DNA of 64,000 bases from Streptomyces sp. TLI_235 (GTDB lineage: Bacteria > Actinomycetota > Actinomycetes > Streptomycetales > Streptomycetaceae): the NCBI GenBank assembly GCA_002300355.1, contig NSGV01000001.1, positions 5,208,001-5,272,000 of the forward strand, in the 5' to 3' direction. Below the pieces are notes generated by a model. That model did no database searches. It saw only the letters and a list, made by a program, of their open reading frames with translations, and was not told the origin of the DNA. The translations under genes and the position numbers were made by a program. This document shows positions 1-7,576 of the stretch, piece by piece (the first letter of the stretch is position 1; every line of letters begins with the position of its first letter).

Positions 1-25
1 GGGCGACGACGACGAGGACCACTGA
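1..25 (+). CDS. obg: C-terminal end of Obg GTPase (partial)
   Basis: Only the last eight codons are present, reading GDDDEDH then TGA at 23-25. An acidic tail immediately upstream of proB matches the usual actinobacterial order rpmA-obg-proB, and Obg proteins commonly end in an acidic stretch. The identification rests on position and tail chemistry, not on a domain. If correct it is the ribosome-associated GTPase needed for large-subunit maturation and, in Streptomyces, development. Confidence 0.45.
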
Positions 26-126
26 GTCCCGGCGTCCGCCAGCTGATATCCCGACGAGCCCGCTGCGCGGATCGCGTAGATTGCGACCGAGTAGCGGGCT
101 CGATGCAGCACGACCGGAGGACACTG

Positions 127-1263
127 ATGACGGGTCAGACACTGCGGCAGGACGTCCTCGCCGCGCGACGGATCGTCGTGAAGGTCGGCTCGTCCTCCCT
201 GACCACCGCGTCCGGCGGGCTGGACGCCGACCGGGTCGACGCGCTCGTCGACGCGCTTGCAAAGGTCCGCGCCCGCCCGGACGCCCCCGACGTCGTCCTG
301 GTCTCCTCCGGTGCCATCGCGGCCGGCCTCGCCCCGCTCGGCCTCGCCAAGCGCCCCTCCGACCTGGCCCGCCAGCAGGCCGCCGCCAGCGTCGGCCAGG
401 GCCTGCTGGTCGCCCGCTACACCGCCTCCTTCGCCCGGTACGGCATCCGGGTCGGCCAGGTGCTGCTCACCGCCGAGGACGCCAGCCGCCGCTCGCACTA
501 CCGCAACGCCTACCGCACCCTCGACCAGCTGCTCGCGATGGGCGCCATGCCGGTCGTCAACGAGAACGACACCGTCGCCACCGCCGAAATCAGGTTCGGT
601 GACAACGACCGGCTCGCCGCCCTGGTCGCCCACCTCGTCCGCGCCGACCTGCTGCTGCTGCTCTCCGACGTCGACGGCCTGTACGACGGCGACCCGGCCA
701 AGCCCGGCACCAGCCGGATCGAGACCGTGCGCGGCCCGCACGACCTCGACGGCATCGAGATCGGCAGCGCCGGCAAGGCAGGCGTCGGCACCGGCGGCAT
801 GGTCACCAAGGTCGAGGCCGCCAGGATCGCCACCGGCGCCGGCATCCCCGTCGTGCTGACCGCCGCCAGCCACGCCGCCGAGGCGCTCGCCGGCCGGCCC
901 ACCGGCACGCTCTTCCAGCGCACCGGCAGCCGCTCCGCCGACCGGCTCCTGTGGCTCGAACACGCCTCCACCCCGCGCGGCGCGCTCCACCTCGACGCGG
1001 GCGCCGTCGACGCCGTCGTCCTCGGCGGGAAGTCCCTGCTCCCGGCCGGTGTCACCAAGGTCGAGGGCGAGTTCACCGCGGGTGATCCGGTCGACCTTCT
1101 TGGTGAAAACGGCCACATCGTCGCCCGCGGACTGGTCAACTTTGATGCGAGGGAGCTGCCCCGGCTGCTCGGCCGCTCCACGCGGGAGCTGGCCCAGGAG
1201 CTCGGTGCCGCGTACGAGCGCGAGGTCGTCCACCGCGACGACCTGGTCGTCCTGCGCGGCTGA
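127..1263 (+). CDS. proB: Glutamate 5-kinase
   Basis: First enzyme of proline synthesis: phosphorylates glutamate to gamma-glutamyl phosphate, handed to ProA. The 378-residue product begins MTGQTLRQDVLAARR; the amino-acid kinase fold starts with VVKVGSSSLT, has a VSSGAIAAG loop and a VNENDTVA substrate/Mg loop, and the C-terminal quarter is PUA-like (about residues 275-355). I chose ATG 127 over ATG 103 because GGAGG lies at 116-120 with six bases spacing. It is cytoplasmic and about the usual length for PUA-bearing ProB. proA lies about 650 bp downstream, separated by one small gene. Confidence 0.96.
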   Translation: MTGQTLRQDVLAARRIVVKVGSSSLTTASGGLDADRVDALVDALAKVRARPDAPDVVLVSSGAIAAGLAPLGLAKRPSDLARQQAAASVGQGLLVARYTASFARYGIRVGQVLLTAEDASRRSHYRNAYRTLDQLLAMGAMPVVNENDTVATAEIRFGDNDRLAALVAHLVRADLLLLLSDVDGLYDGDPAKPGTSRIETVRGPHDLDGIEIGSAGKAGVGTGGMVTKVEAARIATGAGIPVVLTAASHAAEALAGRPTGTLFQRTGSRSADRLLWLEHASTPRGALHLDAGAVDAVVLGGKSLLPAGVTKVEGEFTAGDPVDLLGENGHIVARGLVNFDARELPRLLGRSTRELAQELGAAYEREVVHRDDLVVLRG

Positions 1264-1334
1264 CGGGGCGACCCGGAGCCGGCGACCCGGAGCCGGCGCC
1301 CGGGCAGGGGACGTCGCCGAACAGGAGGCCGCCG

Positions 1335-1835
1335 ATGGCAAGCAGGCGCCCGGGAACACTCCCGGGGGAGACGTCCGAGCGGCGGCTCACCAGCATCGCC
1401 GGCGGCCGCGCCGCTGGCGGCCTGCCCGGCGAACCCCCGAAGACCGCCCGCGAGTTGCGGCCGCACACCGGTGGCGAGGACGGCACGGAGGAGCAGGGCA
1501 GGCTCTGGCACGTCGTCCTGTCGGTGGCCGGTCGGGCCACCCCGATCGCCGAGCTCCGGGCCGGCCTCGAGCAGCTGGCCCACGACCACGCCTTCTTCCT
1601 GACCGCCCGCTACGCCGCCGACCACGCCGAGATCCGGTACTGGGAGCAGGCCCGCGACCTGCACGACGCCGCGGCCATCGCACTCCGGCTGTGGGGCGAG
1701 CACAAGGCGTCCGCGAACTTACCGCCCTGGGAGATCGTCGGGCTGGAGGTCGTCGACCGCGCCACCTACCACCAGCGGGTGGCGGAAGGCTTCGGCGATC
1801 CGCCGCCGCACCTCGGCGGTGTGCACCCGTACTGA
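1335..1835 (+). CDS. Conserved hypothetical protein between proB and proA
   Basis: The 166-residue product has a low-complexity first third, then a conserved-looking core (about residues 55-160) with WHVVLSVAGR, a RYAADHAEIRYWEQARDL segment and a YHQRVAEGFG end. I recognise this as a family found between proB and proA in Streptomyces, with no established function. No signal peptide or membrane segment is visible. The true start could be an internal one nearer the conserved core, since the first 50 residues look like G/P/R-rich leader sequence. Co-linear with the proline genes, so possibly co-transcribed. Confidence 0.75.
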   Translation: MASRRPGTLPGETSERRLTSIAGGRAAGGLPGEPPKTARELRPHTGGEDGTEEQGRLWHVVLSVAGRATPIAELRAGLEQLAHDHAFFLTARYAADHAEIRYWEQARDLHDAAAIALRLWGEHKASANLPPWEIVGLEVVDRATYHQRVAEGFGDPPPHLGGVHPY

Positions 1836-1912
1836 CCGGCCGCGCCGCGGCCCACGTCTCAGCCGCCGAAATGCCGGCCGGGGCGGGGGCCGCGAGTCGC
1901 TACCCTTCAGGC

Positions 1913-3220
1913 ATGACCAGCGACCACGCCACCACCGACAGCCCCGTCCTCGCCGTCGCGCGCCGAGCCCGTGAGGCGGCCGCCGCGCTCGCCCCGCTCC
2001 CGCGCAGCGCCAAGGACGCCGCGCTGCTGGCGATCGCCGACGCGCTGGTCGCACGGAGTGCCGAGATCACCGCCGCCAACGCCGAGGACGTCGCCCGGGC
2101 CCGCGAGGCCGGCACCCCCGAGTCCGTCGTCGACCGGCTCAGCCTCGACGACCGGCGGATCGCCGCGATCGCCTCCGACGTCCGCGACGTGGTCGGCCTG
2201 CCCGACCCGGTCGGCGAGGTGGTGCGCGGCTACACCCTGCCCAACGGCCTCGACGTGCGCCAGGTCCGGGTGCCGCTCGGCGTCGTCGGCATCATCTACG
2301 AGGCCCGCCCCAACGTCACCGTGGACGCCGCCGCGCTCTGCCTGAAGTCCGGCAACGCCGTCCTGCTGCGCGGCTCCGCCTCGGCCTACCGCTCCAACAC
2401 CGCGCTGGTCGCGGTGGTCCGCGACGCGGTCGCCTCGGCCGGGCTGCCCGCCGACGCCGTCCAGCTGGTGCCCGGCGAGAGCCGGGACTCGGTGCAGGAG
2501 CTGATGCGCGCCCGCGGCCTGGTCGACGTGCTGATCCCGCGCGGCGGCGCCTCGCTGATCCGCACCGTCGTCGAGGGCTCCACCGTGCCGGTGATCGAGA
2601 CCGGCACCGGCAACTGCCACGTCTACGTCGACGCGCAGGCCGACCTGGCGATGGCCGTCGGCGTGCTGCTCAACTCCAAGGCCCAGCGGGTCAGCGTCTG
2701 CAACTCCGCCGAGACCCTGCTCGTCCACCAGGACATCGCGGACGCCTTCCTGCCGCTCGCCCTGGAGGCACTGGCCGGCGCCGGCGTGACGGTGCACGGC
2801 GACGACGCGGTGCTGAAGGCCGCCGAGGGCACCGCCGCCACCGCCGTCCCGGCCACCGACGAGGACTGGGAGACCGAGTACCTCTCGTACGACATCGCGG
2901 CCGCCGTGGTGCCCTCGCTGGACGCCGCCGTCGAGCACATCCGCCGCTGGTCCTCCGGGCACACCGAGGCGATCGTCACCACCTCGCAGGCCGCGGCCCG
3001 CCGCTTCACCCAGCTGGTGGACTCCACCACCGTGGCCGTCAACGCGTCGACGCGGTTCACCGACGGGAGTGAGTTCGGCTTCGGCGCGGAGATCGGCATC
3101 TCCACCCAGAAGCTGCACGCCCGCGGCCCGATGGGCCTGCCCGAACTGACCTCCACCAAGTACATCGTCACTGGTGACGGCCATGTTCGGGGCGAGGCGC
3201 AGCCGACCGTCGGCTCCTGA
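1913..3220 (+). CDS. proA: Gamma-glutamyl phosphate reductase
   Basis: Second enzyme of proline synthesis: NADPH-dependent reduction of gamma-glutamyl phosphate to glutamate semialdehyde. The 435-residue protein has the aldehyde dehydrogenase fold, with PLGVVGIIYEARPNVTVDAA near residue 125, a VIETGTGNCHVYVD strand, the catalytic cysteine in VSVCNSAET (about residue 263) and the family end motif RGPMGLPELTS. Start ATG 1913 gives MTSDHATTDSPV; a longer upstream reading in the same frame is non-coding in composition. Cytoplasmic, usual length. Confidence 0.97.
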   Translation: MTSDHATTDSPVLAVARRAREAAAALAPLPRSAKDAALLAIADALVARSAEITAANAEDVARAREAGTPESVVDRLSLDDRRIAAIASDVRDVVGLPDPVGEVVRGYTLPNGLDVRQVRVPLGVVGIIYEARPNVTVDAAALCLKSGNAVLLRGSASAYRSNTALVAVVRDAVASAGLPADAVQLVPGESRDSVQELMRARGLVDVLIPRGGASLIRTVVEGSTVPVIETGTGNCHVYVDAQADLAMAVGVLLNSKAQRVSVCNSAETLLVHQDIADAFLPLALEALAGAGVTVHGDDAVLKAAEGTAATAVPATDEDWETEYLSYDIAAAVVPSLDAAVEHIRRWSSGHTEAIVTTSQAAARRFTQLVDSTTVAVNASTRFTDGSEFGFGAEIGISTQKLHARGPMGLPELTSTKYIVTGDGHVRGEAQPTVGS

Positions 3221-3303
3221 GCCGGCCGGCGGGCCCTCCCGGCGAACAGGGCAACTGACGGGAGGCCCAGACAAACCGCCCGCCCGGTAATACGCTGAAT
3301 CCC

Positions 3304-3897
3304 GTGGCTGAGGATGTGGGGGGCTCGCCGAACCCCGACGGCGCCGACCACGGTGGTGCGGACGACGAGTTCGCCACCGTGGTGCTCGACGAGGCCTTTG
3401 TCCGGTCCGCGGCCGTGCACGAGCCGAGTGCCCTGGAGCGGCAGCTGGCCGCCGCCGAGGCCCGGTTCGAGCCGGAGGCCGTGGGCCCGGCCCGGCCATG
3501 GGACCTGACCGCTCCGGAGATGGCCGGCACCGGCGACGTACTGCCGCTGGAGCTGCGCCCGCACCCGCGCGGCCTGGACGACGACCGGCTGTACCCCGAC
3601 CCGTGGTCCGGCACCGACCGGGCCCGCCGCCGGGCCCGCTGGTCCCGGACGGTCGGCTGGGAGCCCCTGCGCCACGACGGGCGCCATATCGCGCAGCAGC
3701 GCTGGCACCGGCCCGTCGCCTGGGTGCTGGCGGTGGTCATGGGGGTCGGCGTGGTGGCCGTCGCGGTGGCCGCGATCTACCGCGGCGCGGGCGGCGCCGG
3801 CGAATCGCCGCGGCGTCCGGAGGTGGGCACCAGCAGCACCCCGGGATCGCCGCCGGCCACGCCGCTGCCCACCGCCGTGGCTTTGCTGAGCGGCTGA
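3304..3897 (+). CDS. Single-pass membrane protein with DEF-VVLDE-FVR motif
   Basis: GTG-start, 197 residues. The N-terminus has DDEFATVVLDEAFVRSAAVHE followed by a charged region, then one transmembrane helix near residues 138-160 (VAWVLAVVMGVGVVAVAVAAIY) and a short Ser/Pro/Thr tail. The topology suggests a cytoplasmic head and a small external tail. The next gene repeats the same N-terminal motif, so the two are paralogous at their heads. I recognise it only as a Streptomyces-type conserved membrane protein; function unknown. Confidence 0.75.
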   Translation: MAEDVGGSPNPDGADHGGADDEFATVVLDEAFVRSAAVHEPSALERQLAAAEARFEPEAVGPARPWDLTAPEMAGTGDVLPLELRPHPRGLDDDRLYPDPWSGTDRARRRARWSRTVGWEPLRHDGRHIAQQRWHRPVAWVLAVVMGVGVVAVAVAAIYRGAGGAGESPRRPEVGTSSTPGSPPATPLPTAVALLSG

Positions 3898-3987
3898 GCG
3901 GGCCCCGGATGGCGCCGCGCCGGGACGCCGGCCGGAAGTTGCCCGCGGCCGGTCGAACCCTGGCCCTGCCGGTTCTACCCTGGTTCT

Positions 3988-5058
3988 ATGGGTGACCCGC
4001 GCGAGCCTCCGGAGGGTGCGCCCGAGGGCGGTTCCGGCAGCGATGACGAGTTCCGGTCCGTCGTCTTCGACGAATCGTTCGTCCGGGCTGCCCGGATCCA
4101 GGAGCTGTCGGCGCAGGAGCGGCTCGGCGGCACCTACCGGGCGACCCGCCCGCGGATCGGCCTCGGCCCGTTCGGCACGCTGCCGCGGCAGGCGGTCGCG
4201 CTGCTGCTGGTCGTCTTCCTCGCCTTCGCGGCGGCGGTGTACTTCGGCGTCAGTTCGCCGCACCGTCAGACCGCCCCGCCGTCCGGTAACCAGCTGACCA
4301 CCGGGCTGGTCGCGCTCAGCCCGACCGGGCCGGTCGCCGCGGTCGTCGACCCCGAGCACCCCTTCGCGGCCCTGCCCGCCGGCTACGGCGAGGGGACCAT
4401 CGGGCTGGCGCTGCCCGCGGGCGCCGCCACCGCCCACTTCACCAGGTCCGACGTCAACCGGGCGCTCTCCGTGGTGCAGCGCTACCTCACCGCGTCCGCG
4501 CTGTCGCCGGCCACCCTCGTCCAGGGCGACACGGCCGAGGCACGTACCCTCGTCACCCCGGGTGAGCAGGCGCAGTACGACGACAGCGTGAACAGCCCGC
4601 AGGACGACCAGCACCACGCCGCCACCGGCTGGCTGGTCCGCTTCGACCCGGGCCAGGTGGCGCTCGCCGACGACGCGGTGCGCACGGCCGGCACCGTCCG
4701 GGTCGGGGAGGCGGACAGCGGCACCCTGGAGATCACCACCGACCACACCTTCGTCTACGCGGTACGGGCGGCCGGCACCGCGGACGGGCCGGTCAGCCTG
4801 TTCACCGTCCGCCGGGAGCTGCGGTTCGACTTCGACCGGCTGGACCTGAGCTCGGACCGGATGCGGCTGGTCGACGCGGCGGTCCAGGCCGGGCCGACCG
4901 CGTGCGGCACCCGGATGAGCGGCTACCTGCAGCCGCTGCTGGCGGGCAGCACGGCGACCGCCCCGCAGGCCGTCGACCCGGGCGACCGCAGCCGGCCGGC
5001 CTGGCAGGTGTGCGGGGTGCTCGGACCGCTGACCGGACCACCGGCCGCCGGGCGGTGA
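3988..5058 (+). CDS. Membrane-anchored protein with secreted domain, paralogous head
   Basis: 356 residues from ATG 3988. It has an acidic head with DDEFRSVVFDESFVRAARIQE, which matches the head of the preceding gene; one transmembrane helix near 70-88 (AVALLLVVFLAFAAAVYFGV); then about 265 extracytoplasmic residues containing two Cys (ACGTRM near 302, QVCGVL near 343) that could form a disulfide. Such proteins are conserved in Streptomyces next to proA. No catalytic motif is recognisable. The shared head may bind a common cytoplasmic partner. Confidence 0.78.
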   Translation: MGDPREPPEGAPEGGSGSDDEFRSVVFDESFVRAARIQELSAQERLGGTYRATRPRIGLGPFGTLPRQAVALLLVVFLAFAAAVYFGVSSPHRQTAPPSGNQLTTGLVALSPTGPVAAVVDPEHPFAALPAGYGEGTIGLALPAGAATAHFTRSDVNRALSVVQRYLTASALSPATLVQGDTAEARTLVTPGEQAQYDDSVNSPQDDQHHAATGWLVRFDPGQVALADDAVRTAGTVRVGEADSGTLEITTDHTFVYAVRAAGTADGPVSLFTVRRELRFDFDRLDLSSDRMRLVDAAVQAGPTACGTRMSGYLQPLLAGSTATAPQAVDPGDRSRPAWQVCGVLGPLTGPPAAGR

Positions 5059-5091
5059 ACCGCCCCGGCCGGCCCGGGCACCCCGCCCGGG

Positions 5092-6180
5092 TCACTCCCG
5101 GCCGGCGCCGTCCGAGCCGTTCGCGCCGTCGGGCCCCTCGGAGCCGCCGCTGCGGGCCCCCGCGAAGGTGTCCCGCAGCTTGCCGCCGACCGTGCCGACA
5201 CCGCCGGCCACGTCCCGCAGCAGGCCCATCAGCGGGTCCTTGCTCTCCTTGACCGACTGCGAGTACGAGTCCGCGGCGGCCTTCCACTGGGCGCCGACCG
5301 ACGTCTGCGGGTCGTCCCCGCGGCGCGGGTAGGCGCCGGCCAGGATCGAGCGGTACTCGTCGCTCTCCGCCCACTTCTTCAGCTTGGCGACCCGGACCAC
5401 CGCGAACGGGTGGGTCTGCGGCAGCACCTGCAGCAGCTTGAGCACGCCGTCGCGCAGGTCGCCCGCGCGCTCGTACTCCTCTGCCTGCTCCAGGAAGGCG
5501 TCGACGTTCATCTCCGCGAGGTCGTGCCCGCCGGCCAGCTTCATCAGGCCGCGCATCGAGGCCTGCAGGTCCTGCCCGGCCAGCAGGCCGGCCCGGTCGC
5601 AGGAGAGCTCGGCCTTGCGGAACCACTCCTTGAGCGCGGTGATCACGCCCATGATCGCCAGGTTGCCGAGCGGCAGCCAGGCGATCCGGGCCGCGATGTT
5701 GGTGAGGATCAGCAGCATCGTCCGGTACACCGCGTGGCCGGACATCGCGTGGCCGACCTCGTGGCCGATCACGGCCCGCAGCTCCTCCTCGTCCAGCAGC
5801 TCGACCAGGCCGCTGGTCACCACGAGGATCGGCGTCTCCATGCCGATGCACATGGCGTTGACCGTCGGGTCCTGCGTGACGTACAGGTCCGGAACCTTCT
5901 CCAGGTCGAGCACGTAGGCGGCGTCCCGCACCATGGCGTGCAGCTCCGGGAACTGACGCTCCGAGGTCCGCACCGCGGTGGCCAGGAACATCAGCCGGAC
6001 ACTGCGCTCGGACACCAGGCCCGCGAGCTTCTTCAGAACGTCGTCGAAGCCGCTCAGCCTGCGCAGCGCCACCAGCGCCGAACGGTCCGCCGGGTGCTCC
6101 CAGGCCCGGGTGGAGATCTCCGGGAAGCGCTGCCGGCGGCGGCTCGGCGTGTTGCCGCCGTCCTTGGAAAGGTCGGTCAT
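5092..6180 (-). CDS. M48-family zinc metallopeptidase
   Basis: Predicted zinc endopeptidase. The 362-residue product starts MTDLSKDGGN (ATG 6180; AGGAGG about eight bases upstream on the minus strand fixes the start). The catalytic HEVGHAMSGH motif is near residue 138, preceded by a strand GLVELLDEEEL and followed by a hydrophobic stretch (MLLILTNIAARIAWLPLG). The third zinc ligand is probably within KAELSCDRAGLL. The C-terminal 80 residues are Gly/Ser-rich and likely flexible. It lacks the four-helix HtpX architecture, so it is a distinct M48 branch from the htpX gene at 59.8-60.7 kb. Confidence 0.88.
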   Translation of the reverse strand: MTDLSKDGGNTPSRRRQRFPEISTRAWEHPADRSALVALRRLSGFDDVLKKLAGLVSERSVRLMFLATAVRTSERQFPELHAMVRDAAYVLDLEKVPDLYVTQDPTVNAMCIGMETPILVVTSGLVELLDEEELRAVIGHEVGHAMSGHAVYRTMLLILTNIAARIAWLPLGNLAIMGVITALKEWFRKAELSCDRAGLLAGQDLQASMRGLMKLAGGHDLAEMNVDAFLEQAEEYERAGDLRDGVLKLLQVLPQTHPFAVVRVAKLKKWAESDEYRSILAGAYPRRGDDPQTSVGAQWKAAADSYSQSVKESKDPLMGLLRDVAGGVGTVGGKLRDTFAGARSGGSEGPDGANGSDGAGRE

Positions 6181-6372
6181 CTGTGAGTACCTCCTGGTCG
6201 TCGCCGGCACCGGCCCCCGGCCGGCCCCCGCTGCTGATGGCTCCAACGTCCGTGCGTGCGTACTCGTCCCCGGCGGACCACGGTACGCCCCGGGGGCGGT
6301 GGCGGGTGTCCGGTACGCCCCGGCTTACGCTGGACGTCCGGAGCGAGATCCGGAGCGAGAGGAGCACCCCCG

Positions 6373-6519
6373 ATGTCCCCTGCCACCCTGGCCGACCTGG
6401 CCGGACCGATCTCCAGCGAGAACGGGCCCGGCCTGTTCCTGCGGATCATCGTGATCGGCTCCATCGTGGGCGTGGGCCTGCTGGCCTGGATCCTGGTGCG
6501 CGCGGGCCGCGACAACTGA
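6373..6519 (+). CDS. 48-residue single-helix membrane protein
   Basis: Begins MSPATLADLAGPISSENGPG and continues into one transmembrane helix (LFLRIIVIGSIVGVGLLAWILV), ending RAGRDN. GAGAGGAG lies about ten bases before ATG 6373. A second 48-residue, one-helix gene follows at 6673, so this appears to be a small-membrane-protein locus upstream of nadD. Function unknown. G/C codon bias and the clean helix favour a real gene. Confidence 0.6.
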   Translation: MSPATLADLAGPISSENGPGLFLRIIVIGSIVGVGLLAWILVRAGRDN

Positions 6520-6672
6520 CCCGACCTGCGGCCCCCGCGCGCCCGGCACCTATGAGGGGTCAGACGCGGTGGGCCGCCGCGCGGTTGCGCGGGGCCCACC
6601 CGTACGATGAGGCCGCAGGCCGCACGGCCCGCACCCCTCGTCCGCCCCCGAGCCGAGAAGGTCCTGCCGACC

Positions 6673-6819
6673 ATGAGCACTGCCGCACTGCCCGCCCTGA
6701 CCCAGCTCGCCGAGGGCGGCAACCACGAGAGCCTCAACCCGTACCTGACCGGTGGGGCCGCGCTGTTCATCCTGCTGCTGCTGCTCTTCCTGACCACCCG
6801 CTTCAACCGCGACCGCTGA
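6673..6819 (+). CDS. 48-residue conserved single-helix membrane protein
   Basis: Reads MSTAALPALTQLAEGGNHES then NPYLTGGAALFILLLLLFLTT and ends RFNRDR. The single C-terminal helix with a basic tail, and the NHESLNPYLTGG segment, are recognisable as a small membrane protein widely conserved upstream of nadD in Streptomyces. ATG 6673 is preceded by GAGAAGG. Function unknown; size and topology suggest a regulatory or complex-stabilising peptide. Confidence 0.75.
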   Translation: MSTAALPALTQLAEGGNHESLNPYLTGGAALFILLLLLFLTTRFNRDR

Positions 6820-6930
6820 GCCGGCCGCGCACCGCGGGGGAGCGCCTGCACAGAAGCTGCGCGCTCCCTCCCGCGGACCTCTCCGGGCGGCTTGCCGCCC
6901 GGTGATGCACGTCGCGTAAGGTGTGGCGGC

Positions 6931-7560
6931 ATGGGACAGCAGGCCGAGACCACCGGTGCGCCGCGGACGCGGAAGCGCCTCGGCGTGATGGGCGGCACCT
7001 TCGACCCGATCCACCACGGGCACCTCGTCGCCGCCAGTGAGGTGGCGAGCGCCTTCCACCTCGACGAGGTGGTGTTCGTGCCGACCGGGCAGCCGTGGCA
7101 GAAGTCCGACCGGCAGGTCACGCCGGCCGAGGACCGCTACCTGATGACGGTCATAGCCACCGCCGAGAACCCGCAGTTCTCGGTCAGCCGGATCGACATC
7201 GACCGCGAGGGCCCGACGTACACCGTCGACACCCTGCGCGACCTGCACGCCCTGCACCCCGACGCCGAGCTGTTCTTCATCACCGGCGCCGACGCGCTCG
7301 CGCAGATCCTCTCCTGGCGCGACTCCGACGAACTCTTCGAGCTCGCCCACTTCATCGGCTGCACCCGCCCGGGCCACACCCTCTCGGACGCCGGCCTCCC
7401 GGTCGGCGGGGTCTCCCTGGTCGAGGTGCCGGCGCTGGCCATCTCCTCCACGGACTGCCGCAACCGGGTCGCCAAGGGCGAGCCCGTCTGGTACCTCGTC
7501 CCGGACGGCGTGGTCCGATACATCGACAAGCGGGCGCTCTACGCGCCGGCCCAGCCTTGA
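6931..7560 (+). CDS. nadD: Nicotinate-mononucleotide adenylyltransferase
   Basis: Transfers AMP from ATP to nicotinate mononucleotide, giving deamido-NAD in NAD synthesis. The 209-residue protein has the nucleotidyltransferase signature GGTFDPIHHGH near residue 20 and the C-terminal ISSTDCRNR motif (ISSTxxR). ATG 6931 gives MGQQAETTGAPRTRKR before the fold; an upstream in-frame start would add 13 residues of unlikely composition. It is followed 16 bp later by the LytR-type gene and then rsfS, the usual Streptomyces order. Confidence 0.96.
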   Translation: MGQQAETTGAPRTRKRLGVMGGTFDPIHHGHLVAASEVASAFHLDEVVFVPTGQPWQKSDRQVTPAEDRYLMTVIATAENPQFSVSRIDIDREGPTYTVDTLRDLHALHPDAELFFITGADALAQILSWRDSDELFELAHFIGCTRPGHTLSDAGLPVGGVSLVEVPALAISSTDCRNRVAKGEPVWYLVPDGVVRYIDKRALYAPAQP

Positions 7561-7576
7561 TCCCGGGAGGGACGGC

